DNA from: Butyricimonas faecihominis
GTDB taxonomy: Bacteria; Bacteroidota; Bacteroidia; Bacteroidales; Marinifilaceae
NCBI RefSeq assembly: GCF_033096445.1
Contig: NZ_AP028155.1
Span: 1,679,880-1,743,879 of the forward strand
Length of the DNA: 64,000 nt
Direction of reading: 5' to 3'
A program made the translations under genes and the position numbers. This document shows, in pieces, positions 26,186 to 35,923 of this stretch (positions are counted from its first letter, which is position 1; each line of letters begins with the position of its first letter). Below the pieces are notes generated by a model. That model had not been told where the DNA came from. It did no database searches and was given only the letters and a program-made list of their open reading frames with translations.

Positions 26186-29100
26186 TTAGAAATTAAGATT
26201 TAACGAGAAGTTATAAGAGGGTGTCGGCGCCATCCGCAAATCTCTAGTGTTCGGAATAAAATCAGGATCTATACCGACATTATTCTTTTTCCAGATCAAA
26301 CCCAAGTTTGTTGCAGTAAACCCGATATTAGCACTACCAAGCATGATTTTATTTATCCATTTAGACGGGAGTTCATAAGTCAATGATATTTCTTTCAAAC
26401 GGATATGATCTCCTTTTTGGACATGAATATCAGCACCTCTATACCGTTGAAAACTATTGTTATCCGTTCCCAAACGGGGTACATCGGTTTTAGCCTCATC
26501 ACCTGCCTCTCTCCAACGTTTTGCCATATCTTCATTAATTTCATAATTAGCTCCACCGTATCTACTTGCAGGCTGTTGTGAAATCGTCGGTTTCTGGAAA
26601 ATATACCCTAACTTATAGGTGATCCCCACGTAAAGAGACAATCCTTTATAAGTGAACGTATTAAAAAATCCACCAAAGTACTTCGGTGTCAATGTTCCCA
26701 TATACACCAAATCATCATTCGTAATATTTTCCGTAGATTTTATGATTTCTCCATCTGCATTATACACCAAAGCATCTCCTTTTTCATCCAAACCGGCCCA
26801 GCGAGTAGCCCAGAAGTTATTCATATTATATCCCTCTAACATACGGCCACTTCCCGCACCATTAGCTGCAAAACTGGAATACAATTCATAAGGAGAAGAT
26901 TTTACTTCATTCGTGTTATAAGAGAAGGTTAAGCTAGCCCTATAATTAAAATCGCTTTTCTGCACAATCGTTCCGTTCAAAGCTATATCCACACCTTTTC
27001 CATCCACTTTAGCCGCATTCCGAGTAAGTGTGAACAGCTTGGAAGCGTTCGCTCCAAATATCGGGTTTATCGTGTACTCTGCGAACAAATCTCTCGAATA
27101 CTTGCGATATATCTCGATAGAACCGGAAAGACGGTGATTCAATACTGCAAAATCCAACCCGAAATTCAACACGCCTGTTTTTTCCCAGCGAATAGATGGG
27201 TTCGCTGCAGAAGTGATACTGGATGAAGGCAATTGGGTAAATCCATCATTACTCGTGGATAACGATATGTTCGTGAAAGGATACTGACTTTGATCTATAT
27301 TCCCGTTATACCCATAAGTCATTCTAAATGTCAATTGATTCAACCATCCGACATTATTCGTGATAAAATCCTCTCGACCAATATGCCATGAAAATCCGGT
27401 TGACCACATCGGAGTTGCCCGGTATTTTCGATCGACACCGAAATTATTGTAATCATCATAACGCACACTTCCCGACAACACGTATTTATTCATCAAGGTA
27501 TAGGACAGGTTTCCATAATAAGACAGGAATCGCCGTTGATAATCAGTTTCCGGACTAGCATCTGTCAAGTAACTATTATATCCCCAAATATTTATATAAG
27601 GATTCGGCAACTGGCTACCGGCAATTAATGTCTTCTCGTTATAACCATAATACCTAGCCCCATTCGCCCAATCTCTTGTTTCACGAATCTCCATACCTGC
27701 TAATGCCGTAATCTGATGGATTTCATCAATAATTCCATCATAATTAATCTGCCCACGAATACTGTAATTCTGGGAATTACCATTGTTCACATTCAAGATA
27801 CCTCCCCATGGAAGATTATTCGTTAACGTACCCGTGTTTGCATCATAAGTCGTGGCTAAGTTATAAAGATCTCTGGCCTCGAACGTATTCTCGTTAGCAA
27901 AAGTACGATTCTTGGTATTCTTCCTTTCAAACATGAATTGCCCGTCTAATGACAACCCTTTTACTCCCGGAATTGGAATATTCAATCCCACAGTCATCGC
28001 GAAAGTCTGCTCTTTACGGGTCTCATCTTTGTTATCCAGTTCATCCAAATAATTATACTTCCAATTTTTATATCCCAATGCTTCTTTTTCCGTTACAAAG
28101 TCTTCATTGTACGTCTTATAGTAATCTACTCGATTACCATTCTCATCTACAAATTGGTTATATGGTAATAATATTAGACCTCCGGATGCCTGCATCATGG
28201 AAAGTCCTAAAGCATTATTTTTAATATTAAAGAATGAGGCCCTCAATCCTGTGGTCAAGGTAGCCCAATTCAATATTTTAAAATTCATATTGGAAGTCAA
28301 CGTGAAACGATCACCTTCTTCCCCTTTCATGTTAGATCTCTCGTTTGCATAAGATGCAGAAAGGAAGTAAGACATCTGGTCAGATGCTCCACTAAAAGAT
28401 AAATTGTACTGCTGTGAAAAAGAGGGTTGTAATAAATACTTTTTCACGTCACGATAGGCCTCCCGACTGGCCAGTTCATTCAATACGGCATCCGCATCAG
28501 CTTGATTAATAATCCCTTCCTTCGCGTCCAAAATCAATTTGGCTGCTTGTGAAATCGGAGCTCCTGCCGAATACGCTGAATTCACGGGTCTCGTGATATA
28601 CCCCTTCTCCACCATTTCCTTCTCGTAATCAATCATTTCCGCAGAATTCATAATTGGTAATGTATTAAAGCGAGGAGAACCGGAAGTCGCTACATTCATT
28701 CCGAAATTTACGGTTGTTCCTCCTTTACCTTTTTTCCCTTTCTTTGTCTCAATAACAATCACGCCATTCGCTGCACGTACGCCCCAAATAGAGGCAGCTG
28801 CGGCATCTTTCAAGAAAGTAATTGATTCAACGTCGTTGGGATTTATATTCTTCATTTCCATATCCGTTGGGAAGCCATCTACAACAAGTAGTGGTCTTGT
28901 TGTGTTCAAAAGAGAACTTTTCCCTCGAATATTCATGGAAATATTAGTTTGTTCATCCACGTAACCATCGGAACGATCAGAACCATATAAAAAAGTCATA
29001 TCCGAATTCTTGACATCCACGTAAACCCCCGGAACAACACCTTCCAAACGATTCATGATATTCGGGCTGGGACGTTTTGCTAATTCCTTAGCTGTTACCA

Positions 29101-29776
29101 CGCTAAATGAACCGGTGGCACGCTCTTTCGGCAGACGAGTGTAACCCGTTGAAACAACGACAACCTCATCCAATGCCTCCGTGGCCTCCTTCATTTTGAT
29201 GTTTAAAGGGGAATCGCTAGTAATTGCCACGGTTTGCATCTCGAAACCGACCATTGAGAAAAGCAAAGAATCACCCCGTGAACAAATCGCCGTGAACTTT
29301 CCTTCCACGTCTGACACGAATCCTAGCGTGGTTCCTTTGATAATAATATTCACTCCCGGAAGAGGCAGACCTTGTTGATCCGTGATCTTACCTGCCACCG
29401 TAAGTTTATTCTCTTGCTGTTGGTTAGTTGATTTCACTGGACTAACGACCACCGTGTTATCCACGATCGAGAAAGTAAGTCCTGAATTTTTTAAACAATA
29501 CTCCAGCACGGCCTTTACATCCGCATTCGTGAAATCAGGATTCAATCCCGTAATATTACCTACTTTTGCATCATTATACAAAAAAGTCAACTCCGTTTGC
29601 TTTTGAATTTCTTTAGCAACTTGGATAAATGAACTATTCTTCATCTTCACAGTGACATTCTGAGCCACAGCCGTGAATGACGAAAACAATAATAAAACGA
29701 TCGTCATTCTCATCATTAATCGGTTCTTTATTAACCATAAACCTCCCGGAAGAGACTTATTGCGGTTCTTCTTCAT
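26186..29776 (-). CDS. SusC/RagA TonB-dependent transporter with STN domain (locus 2)
   Basis: 1196 aa from the ATG at 29776 (MKKNRNK); the upstream extension to 29842 overlaps fecR and adds no signal-peptide feature. Order: signal peptide (TIVLLLFSSFTAVAQ), STN domain at about 40-95 ('TELTFLYNDAKVGNITGL'), carboxypeptidase-regulatory-like repeat at about 125-205 ('GKITDQQGLPLPGVNIIIKG'), TonB-box-like 'LDEVVVVSTGY', plug at about 215-345 ('KDAAAASIWGVRAANGVIVI') and outer-membrane barrel. The STN domain signals ligand binding to the FecR protein encoded immediately upstream. It is cotranscribed with susD. Confidence 0.94.
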   Translation of the reverse strand: MKKNRNKSLPGGLWLIKNRLMMRMTIVLLLFSSFTAVAQNVTVKMKNSSFIQVAKEIQKQTELTFLYNDAKVGNITGLNPDFTNADVKAVLEYCLKNSGLTFSIVDNTVVVSPVKSTNQQQENKLTVAGKITDQQGLPLPGVNIIIKGTTLGFVSDVEGKFTAICSRGDSLLFSMVGFEMQTVAITSDSPLNIKMKEATEALDEVVVVSTGYTRLPKERATGSFSVVTAKELAKRPSPNIMNRLEGVVPGVYVDVKNSDMTFLYGSDRSDGYVDEQTNISMNIRGKSSLLNTTRPLLVVDGFPTDMEMKNINPNDVESITFLKDAAAASIWGVRAANGVIVIETKKGKKGKGGTTVNFGMNVATSGSPRFNTLPIMNSAEMIDYEKEMVEKGYITRPVNSAYSAGAPISQAAKLILDAKEGIINQADADAVLNELASREAYRDVKKYLLQPSFSQQYNLSFSGASDQMSYFLSASYANERSNMKGEEGDRFTLTSNMNFKILNWATLTTGLRASFFNIKNNALGLSMMQASGGLILLPYNQFVDENGNRVDYYKTYNEDFVTEKEALGYKNWKYNYLDELDNKDETRKEQTFAMTVGLNIPIPGVKGLSLDGQFMFERKNTKNRTFANENTFEARDLYNLATTYDANTGTLTNNLPWGGILNVNNGNSQNYSIRGQINYDGIIDEIHQITALAGMEIRETRDWANGARYYGYNEKTLIAGSQLPNPYINIWGYNSYLTDASPETDYQRRFLSYYGNLSYTLMNKYVLSGSVRYDDYNNFGVDRKYRATPMWSTGFSWHIGREDFITNNVGWLNQLTFRMTYGYNGNIDQSQYPFTNISLSTSNDGFTQLPSSSITSAANPSIRWEKTGVLNFGLDFAVLNHRLSGSIEIYRKYSRDLFAEYTINPIFGANASKLFTLTRNAAKVDGKGVDIALNGTIVQKSDFNYRASLTFSYNTNEVKSSPYELYSSFAANGAGSGRMLEGYNMNNFWATRWAGLDEKGDALVYNADGEIIKSTENITNDDLVYMGTLTPKYFGGFFNTFTYKGLSLYVGITYKLGYIFQKPTISQQPASRYGGANYEINEDMAKRWREAGDEAKTDVPRLGTDNNSFQRYRGADIHVQKGDHIRLKEISLTYELPSKWINKIMLGSANIGFTATNLGLIWKKNNVGIDPDFIPNTRDLRMAPTPSYNFSLNLNF

Positions 29777-29838
29777 AATGTAATTAATTAATTTAGTTTG
29801 TTTTACACACTTGCCTTCCCTCGTGGCCATCGAGGGTT

Positions 29839-31005
29839 TCACTCTGTAGTTATATATACATCATTTCCATGTAATTCAAATCGCACATCTCCCGTCATCT
29901 GTAACATTTTCATTACTTGGGAGAAATCACCATATCGCTTCATATTTCCCGACAGAGAAATTCGTTTCGCCCCCTCATCCTTAAATATCACTCGAATATC
30001 GTACCATCGTTCCAATGTTCTCATTATATCTTCCAACGGTTGTTGTTCAAACACGAAACGCCCGTCTTTCCAACTCGTAAAACTCTTTACTTCAACCTCC
30101 CTCTTTACCATCTCTCCCGACAAAGCGTTCACTTCCGCCTGTTCTCCCGGTTTCAACAGCATTGAACTACCGGGGCTGTATATTCTCACGGAACCTTCTG
30201 CAAGAGTAGCTTGCGACTGTTTCTCTTCCGGATAGGCCCGGATATTAAAGGAAGTTCCCAACACCGTTACCGACGAACTCATAAACTGTACAGTAAAAGG
30301 TTTCTTCGCATCCTTCGCAACTTCAAAATAAGCCTCTCCTTGCACGAAAACCCGCCGTTCCTTTGCCCCGAAGGCTACCGGATACTGGATAGAAGTTTCC
30401 GAGTTCAACCACACCCTTGTTCCATCTGAAAGTGTCAAACAAAACTCTCCCCCGCGAGGGATTTCCAATTTATTATAAACGATCGATTCACTTTCTCCAC
30501 CACTAGCGTATGTTACCCCAGACCCCGAAGCATTAATTTGTGTCCCATCCGTTATAATCGTACTATCCGCAGCCTCCTTGCCTAAAGGAATCATTTGTCC
30601 GTTCGCCAGTGTCAACACGGCTTTACTCGTCCCCGGAAGGATATTTGTTGCCAAAGAAGGACGTAACGTTTGTTCTTCATCTCGATTCAACCCGACATAA
30701 AGAACAAGTGCAATTATAAACGGTAACGCAACAGCAGCTACCCGAACCACGTTTATCAGAAATTTTCTTTTACGACGTTGTTGGTATTTCCTTTGCAAGA
30801 AACGCCCGTAGGCCACCCGGTAATCATACGTTTCCAACTTCTCCATCCCAACCGTGTAAAAATCTTCTGAAATCATTCGTTGAAAAGCACGTTCATTCTC
30901 TCCAGAAACCTTTCGCCAATCAGATAATTGTCTTTCCTCTGATTCTGAAAGTTGCCCTTTCAAACTCTTCTGAATAATTCGTGCTATTTCAAATGCTTCT
31001 TTCAT
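29839..31005 (-). CDS. fecR: FecR-family anti-sigma factor (locus 2)
   Basis: 388 aa, ATG start. The cytoplasmic N-terminus (about 85 aa, 'GQLSESEERQLSDWRKVSGENERAF') binds the sigma factor. A transmembrane helix follows at about 88-108 (VAAVALPFIIALVLYVGL). The FecR domain lies at about 185-285 ('LTLSDGTRVWLNSETSIQYP', 'VQGEAYFEVAKD', 'VLGTSFNIRAY') and the C-terminal DUF4974 domain at about 315-388 ('FEQQPLEDIMRTLERWYDIRV'). It sits 62 bp before susC and 73 bp after the sigma gene. A strong terminator-like hairpin separates it from the sigma gene, so it may need its own promoter or read-through. Confidence 0.94.
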   Translation of the reverse strand: MKEAFEIARIIQKSLKGQLSESEERQLSDWRKVSGENERAFQRMISEDFYTVGMEKLETYDYRVAYGRFLQRKYQQRRKRKFLINVVRVAAVALPFIIALVLYVGLNRDEEQTLRPSLATNILPGTSKAVLTLANGQMIPLGKEAADSTIITDGTQINASGSGVTYASGGESESIVYNKLEIPRGGEFCLTLSDGTRVWLNSETSIQYPVAFGAKERRVFVQGEAYFEVAKDAKKPFTVQFMSSSVTVLGTSFNIRAYPEEKQSQATLAEGSVRIYSPGSSMLLKPGEQAEVNALSGEMVKREVEVKSFTSWKDGRFVFEQQPLEDIMRTLERWYDIRVIFKDEGAKRISLSGNMKRYGDFSQVMKMLQMTGDVRFELHGNDVYITTE

Positions 31006-31045
31006 CTTGATTTCTTTTACGACTTAAAAACAATCAAGTATAAAA

Positions 31046-31069
31046 AAAGTGTCACTTGAATGACACTTT
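31046..31069 (-). terminator. Intrinsic terminator between ECF sigma gene and fecR (locus 2)
   Basis: A 9-bp perfect stem (aaagtgtca / tgacacttt) with a 6-nt loop lies 9 bp after the sigma stop codon. On the minus strand it is followed by a run of at least seven T. This is a textbook Rho-independent terminator, placed inside what would otherwise be a sigma-fecR-susCD operon. Confidence 0.8.
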
Positions 31070-31078
31070 CTTGTAAAT

Positions 31079-31642
31079 TTAACAATTCGACAGGAATAAA
31101 AGGATAACCGTTATATCTCCTAACCGACTCTTCAACAATTGTTTTCCACGCTTTTTATGTGACTTTACCGAATCTATGGAGAGATTCAGTTTCTCCGCAA
31201 TTTCCGCATTATCGAAACCTTCCATCACCAGTTGGAACACTTGTCCCGTCTGTTCCGGTAAATCCTGAATAGCCTCTGACAACAAGGCCAGTAACTCCTG
31301 CTCCACGATCTGGTTAAAAAAGAATGTCGTTGTTTCCCGTTCCTTCAAGAAAGACATATACTCCTGCTCGATCCGAGCATGTTTTAAATAATTCAGACAT
31401 TGATTCTTGGTGACCAGGTACAAATAAGATTTCAAGGCCACCACGACATCAAAAGTCGGTTTATCCGTGTATAATTTGAAAAATATCTCCTGTACAATAT
31501 CTTCCGCCACGTCCGGGTCATTCACGAAATTAGTGGCAAATGCACAGAGTGAGGCATAATACTTTTCAAACAGGACTTTAAAAGCCCGGTCATCCCCAAC
31601 TCTTAATCCCTGTAACCATTTTACCTCATCCTGTTCCGACAT
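31079..31642 (-). CDS. ECF RNA polymerase sigma factor, FecI-like (locus 2)
   Basis: 187 aa, ATG start. Region 2 is at about 15-85 ('LFEKYYASLCAFATNFV', 'AEDIVQEIFFKLY') and region 4 at about 115-170 ('LPEQTGQVFQLVMEGFDNAEIAEKL', 'SIDSVKSHKKRGKQLLK'). The tail ends hydrophobically ('VILLFLSNC'). It should direct RNA polymerase to the susCD-2 promoter once FecR releases it. A TATATTTG element at 31680-31687 lies about 40 bp upstream. The gene has its own terminator, so its transcript is largely separate from the genes it controls. Confidence 0.93.
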   Translation of the reverse strand: MSEQDEVKWLQGLRVGDDRAFKVLFEKYYASLCAFATNFVNDPDVAEDIVQEIFFKLYTDKPTFDVVVALKSYLYLVTKNQCLNYLKHARIEQEYMSFLKERETTTFFFNQIVEQELLALLSEAIQDLPEQTGQVFQLVMEGFDNAEIAEKLNLSIDSVKSHKKRGKQLLKSRLGDITVILLFLSNC

Positions 31643-31679
31643 ATTACAATCACGTGTTAACCCATCATTTAGAACTATA

Positions 31680-31687
31680 CAAATATA
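31680..31687 (-). promoter_or_regulatory. TAnnTTTG -7 element upstream of locus-2 sigma gene
   Basis: The minus strand reads TATATTTG 37 bp before the sigma ATG, in the short gap after relA. No clear TTTG box is present at the right distance upstream. Confidence 0.45.
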
Positions 31688-31705
31688 CGAAAAATCAACA
31701 TAAAA

Positions 31706-33889
31706 CTACTCTTTCACAGAATCATGACGATATACCCGCATGACACCCTGTATACGTTTCAACCGGGAAATCAGTTGTGACAAATGTTCCGTATCACTAA
31801 CCAACACGGTGATTTGCCCGTCAAATAATCCCTCACTCGAATTAATGGACAATCCCCGTAACGTGATCTTCGGGTCCTTCGCTATCACCTCGGTAATCTT
31901 GGTCACCATTCCTGCATCTTCACGTCCCACGATACTCAACACCGTCTGGTAAGAAGTTGCCCCGGCATTCGTCCAAGCCGCCTGCACGATTCGGTACGGG
32001 TAGCGACGCTGCAAATCAAGAGCATTCTTACACTGGGTTCGGTGAATCTTGATCCCCTCACCAATAGAAACGAATCCCAGAATATCATCCCCGAATACCG
32101 GGTTACAGCAACGGGCGAACTTGTACACCACGTTATCCACGTTCCGGTCGATCAACAACACGTCTTCACTAATCGGGCGGGACGGAGTAACCTGCACCTC
32201 TTCTCTTGGGGTAGTAACCGTACGTTCCTCCTCTTTCGGGCGAGTAATGAACTCCTTGATCTCCGCCATATCCAACTTTTCCTCGGCAATCGCCTGGTAA
32301 AGATCAATAGCAAACTTGTATTTATAATGTTGTTGCAAACGATGAATCACCTCGTCCGTCAACTCTAACTTCCAATTCTTAAACCGTCGAGCCAACATTT
32401 CCTTACCCAGCGTGGCCTGAGCCCGAGAATCTTCGGTGAGAAACTGACGAATCTTGTTACGAGCTTTCGAAGTCGTGGCAATATTCAGCCAGTCGGCATT
32501 CGGCTGTTGATTATTCGAAGTTAGGATGGATACCTGATCCCCGTTCTTCAACACATAGCGCAAGGTCTCGTTACGTTGGTTTACCTTTCCTCCTACACAA
32601 CGGGATCCCACGGCCGTGTGGATAGCATAAGCAAAGTCAAGTAACGTCGCACCCGCCGGTAAAGTCTTCAAATCACCCGCCGGGGTAAACACGTGTACCT
32701 CCTTATCTTGCAGGTTAATTTTAATATCGTCCAGCATATCCACGGCTCCGACTTCCGAACTCTCCAATATCTCGCGTAACTCAGTCAGCCACTCCTCTAT
32801 AGCCTTATCCGCCGTTCCCCCCTTGTACTTCCAGTGAGCCGCAAATCCTTTTTCTGCAATCTCATCCATCCGTTCCGTACGAATCTGCACTTCCACCCAT
32901 CGGTTATTAGGTCCAAGAACGGTGGTCTGCAATGATTCATAACCATTGGATTTAGGCACTGAAATCCAATCCCGCAATCGCTGCGGGTTAGGCGTGTACT
33001 TGTCGGCAACGATCGAATATGCCCTCCAGCAATCGGCCTTCTCTTCCGGCCCCCTGCTATCCAGTATAAAACGAACCGCGAATATGTCATAGATTTCCTC
33101 GAACTCCACCTGTTTCTTCCGCATCTTGTTCAAGATCGAAGCGATCGTCTTGGTACGCCATTTCACCTTGAATTTAATTCCCCGGTTATTGAATTCTTCC
33201 ACGATAGGGGCAATAAACTCGTTGATATATTTTTCACGGGCCTCCCGTGTTCCTTCCAGCTTTAAAGAAATCTCCTTGTACACCTCAGGCTCCCCGTAAC
33301 GCAAAGCGAGGTCCTCCATCTCCGATTTGATATTATACAAACCTAAACGATGGGCAAAAGGAATGTAGATATAACTGGTTTCCCGGGCTAACTCCCGTTG
33401 TTGTTCCGGAAGTAAAGTCTCGGCGTGTCGTAAATCATACAATTTTTCCGCCAGAAAAATCAACTGCACCCGTACATCTTCAGCAAAACTCAGTAGTAAT
33501 TTCCGGAAATTTTCGGAATCCACCACCCGGTGAGTAGCGTAGATATGGCTTATATCCCGTAAACCGGCTAATATCTGAGCCACCTTTTCTCCAAATGCCG
33601 TTTTTATCTGTTCCAATTTCAACGTTCCGGACTCTATTGCCCGGTGCAACATCAAACAAATAATAGAAGTCCTCCCTAACCCGATCTCGGAAGTGATAAT
33701 TAATCCGGTATCCAGCAAACGATGAATATCTTTCTCGGTAACCGCTCGTAAATTTGCCTCGCTGCTCATTGCCGTGTCGAAAGCTTTTCGCACGAGACGA
33801 ATATCCTCGGTTGAAATCAAGTTCTTACATGACTTTAATAAAGATCTATATTTTTGTTGTACAGTAATGTATGTCGTAGTTTCTGCCAT
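31706..33889 (-). CDS. relA: RelA/SpoT-family (p)ppGpp synthetase, RelA-like
   Basis: 727 aa, full family length. Order: pseudo-HD domain at about 30-190, synthetase domain at about 230-360 ('YDIFAVRFILDS', 'RDWISVPKSNGYESLQTTV', 'VEVQIRTERMDEIAEKGFAAHW' in pieces), TGS domain at about 390-455 ('VHVFTPAGDLKTLPAGATLLDF'), helical/zinc-finger-like region with 'ARCCNPVFGDDI', and C-terminal ACT domain at about 650-725. In the HD domain the usual LHDxxED motif reads LHRAIES (His82-Arg83), so the metal-binding Asp and the catalytic ED pair are lost. ppGpp hydrolysis should therefore be absent, as in E. coli RelA. It makes the stringent-response alarmone in response to stalled ribosomes. A separate SpoT-type hydrolase is expected elsewhere. 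Confidence 0.88.
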   Translation of the reverse strand: MAETTTYITVQQKYRSLLKSCKNLISTEDIRLVRKAFDTAMSSEANLRAVTEKDIHRLLDTGLIITSEIGLGRTSIICLMLHRAIESGTLKLEQIKTAFGEKVAQILAGLRDISHIYATHRVVDSENFRKLLLSFAEDVRVQLIFLAEKLYDLRHAETLLPEQQRELARETSYIYIPFAHRLGLYNIKSEMEDLALRYGEPEVYKEISLKLEGTREAREKYINEFIAPIVEEFNNRGIKFKVKWRTKTIASILNKMRKKQVEFEEIYDIFAVRFILDSRGPEEKADCWRAYSIVADKYTPNPQRLRDWISVPKSNGYESLQTTVLGPNNRWVEVQIRTERMDEIAEKGFAAHWKYKGGTADKAIEEWLTELREILESSEVGAVDMLDDIKINLQDKEVHVFTPAGDLKTLPAGATLLDFAYAIHTAVGSRCVGGKVNQRNETLRYVLKNGDQVSILTSNNQQPNADWLNIATTSKARNKIRQFLTEDSRAQATLGKEMLARRFKNWKLELTDEVIHRLQQHYKYKFAIDLYQAIAEEKLDMAEIKEFITRPKEEERTVTTPREEVQVTPSRPISEDVLLIDRNVDNVVYKFARCCNPVFGDDILGFVSIGEGIKIHRTQCKNALDLQRRYPYRIVQAAWTNAGATSYQTVLSIVGREDAGMVTKITEVIAKDPKITLRGLSINSSEGLFDGQITVLVSDTEHLSQLISRLKRIQGVMRVYRHDSVKE

Positions 33890-34120
33890 AACAGGTTAAT
33901 TTAGTAAATTTCAATTCCTATTAATCATATCAAAAAAAATGCCGTACTCCCCGATTTTCATTCTATTCAAGATGTAATAACAACTAATTATGCAGGACAA
34001 CGACAATATCCAACCAAAGGTTACCCGCAAACCCCTAAAATTGATTTATTTCAAACTACACAGGATAAAACCGTATCATTACAGTCGTTTTTTTATGCTA
34101 TCACCGTGAAAGAATCTGAA
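33890..34120. other. Intergenic gap, no gene seen
   Basis: 231 bp between relA and the LysM gene, both on the minus strand. An ATG at 33990 on the plus strand opens a 39-codon basic frame; nothing else supports it as a gene. No clear promoter consensus or hairpin. Confidence 0.3.
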
Positions 34121-35899
34121 TTATTTGACTATCGGTTTCACGATAATTTCGAAATTCCGACCATAGTTAATCAAGTATAATCCCCGATTCTCCAAGCCTC
34201 CCAATCCACTCACGGGATGGAACCGGAAACGGGTAAATGCCCCGCTTATATCCTTTTCCCGCAACACGTTCAAGGTGTTTCCACGTTCCATGTCGACCAA
34301 GGGGATAAAGCACATAACAATGTCAAACGCCCGGTTCACCACATTATTTGGCTCCGAATAAAAATAATCCCGGTGTTTCGCGGAAAACTCTTTAGCCACA
34401 TCACCTTGATAATCCACGTAACTATTCGCCATCATCTTCACGTTCAATTTAAACAACACTTCCTCGTCGATAGAAGTAAATTTCAACCAATCGGGGAAAC
34501 CAATTACCGTGATCCGGAATTGATCTGCCAGTGCAGACAACACGGGCAACGTCCGACTGGCTGCCGCCTCATTTATAGTTGGAAACAAGATCATATTTTC
34601 CACTCCCGGCCTCATGATCTTGCGTAATGAATCCAAATGCATTTGAGGACGCCATTGACAAATCGTCATACCTTCCATCCCGTTCGCCTGTAAGCGAGTC
34701 CGTACCAGATCAGTCAAACGACTCTCTTCCCCGGTACGCCCCCCTCCATCCGGAATGATATTTATTAGATGAGCCTGCGTATCGTTCGCAACAATCCAGT
34801 CCGCCATCTCTTCTACCAGAGAAACCGTAGAGGTATTCAACTGCACGAAATTCGGGAAACGGACTAAATCTCCTCCCCGTGAAGAAAGTGGGAAAATCAT
34901 CGGAATTGTCCGGTTTCCTAGCTGTTCGGCAACCGCCTTATACGTGTTCGCATACACGGGACCAATAATCAAATCCGGAGATAACAAATTCAATTCCCCT
35001 ACTAAACGTTGCACGGTATTGGGATCACGTTCCGTGTCATAAATATGCAAATCGATCGTGTATCCCAGCCGTTTCAAACTATCCACGGCCATCAATACCC
35101 CCTGATAAAATTGCAGGAAAGGTTCCGTGCGAGAAGATAAACGCCAACGCTCGTTCCGTATATTCACACCCAGCGTGTCCACCGGAATTTCCTCCTCAGA
35201 TAAGGGCAACTTGTTTTCCTTCACGTACAAAGGCAACATAAGAGCAACTTTCACGTGGCGTTGTTCATGAGCAACTTCGGGAATAATAAACACGGTATCA
35301 CCCACAACCTGCTGCACCATTCCTTCCAATGAATCGCGGGCAGGCGGGAAAGTATTCGGATGACTTTCCTCGTGTTTTTCCATCTCTTCACGCCGAGCTT
35401 GTTGAACCTCTTTCGCCTGACGTTTTTCCCAGCGTAATTCAGCCTCCAACACGGTCCGATCAATCTGCCTTAATGCCAATTTCACGACAGCGCCTTCCGC
35501 GATCGGTCGGCTCACGTCGTACTCCGGATTATCTTTCAGAATTCGTTTCATCTTGATATTAAACTTCCGGGAAAGAGAATATAGCGTCTCTTTCGGTTTC
35601 ATCCGGTGATAATAAAACTTATCATCAATAGATTTAAAAGGTTCGATCACAGGTATTCTCAACACGTCCCCGATCGAAAGAGTATTATCTTTCTTATCAT
35701 TCAAAGCCTTCACTTCATCCACGGAGGCACCGTAAGCCTTACATATGGAAAAAAGCGTTTCCTTGGCTTTCACCGTATGGAGATAATAGGACTTTCCCTG
35801 ATACACGATTTTCTCTGTCGATTTCTCTATCTTGATTTCCTGCGCCCCGACATAACCCGTCAAACCCAGCAACAGGAATACTAAAATGAATCTTACCAT
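34121..35899 (-). CDS. LysM-repeat protein with periplasmic-binding (LpoA/receptor-like) domain
   Basis: 592 aa from the ATG at 35899; the frame extends three codons to a GTG. Signal peptide FILVFLLLGLTGYVGAQ. Two LysM repeats bind peptidoglycan: one at about 37-85 ('HTVKAKETLFSICKAYG') and one at about 96-145 ('HRMKPKETLYSLSRKFN'). From about 215 onward a type-1 periplasmic-binding fold follows ('VKVALMLPLY', 'LLSPDLIIGPVY', 'NRTIPMIFPLSS'), similar to LpoA and amino-acid receptor domains. This architecture is common in Bacteroidetes as a cell-wall-associated protein of unknown detailed role, possibly regulating peptidoglycan synthases. It is divergent from the PASTA gene, with TATTTTTG elements facing both ways. 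Confidence 0.85.
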   Translation of the reverse strand: MVRFILVFLLLGLTGYVGAQEIKIEKSTEKIVYQGKSYYLHTVKAKETLFSICKAYGASVDEVKALNDKKDNTLSIGDVLRIPVIEPFKSIDDKFYYHRMKPKETLYSLSRKFNIKMKRILKDNPEYDVSRPIAEGAVVKLALRQIDRTVLEAELRWEKRQAKEVQQARREEMEKHEESHPNTFPPARDSLEGMVQQVVGDTVFIIPEVAHEQRHVKVALMLPLYVKENKLPLSEEEIPVDTLGVNIRNERWRLSSRTEPFLQFYQGVLMAVDSLKRLGYTIDLHIYDTERDPNTVQRLVGELNLLSPDLIIGPVYANTYKAVAEQLGNRTIPMIFPLSSRGGDLVRFPNFVQLNTSTVSLVEEMADWIVANDTQAHLINIIPDGGGRTGEESRLTDLVRTRLQANGMEGMTICQWRPQMHLDSLRKIMRPGVENMILFPTINEAAASRTLPVLSALADQFRITVIGFPDWLKFTSIDEEVLFKLNVKMMANSYVDYQGDVAKEFSAKHRDYFYSEPNNVVNRAFDIVMCFIPLVDMERGNTLNVLREKDISGAFTRFRFHPVSGLGGLENRGLYLINYGRNFEIIVKPIVK

Positions 35900-35923
35900 C
35901 TTTATCACTTCTTATTTTCAAAG

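Noticed and set aside
33990-34109. 39-codon basic frame after an ATG on the plus strand
   Set aside because: Short, no conserved features, lies antisense to transcription on both sides; kept only as a remark.
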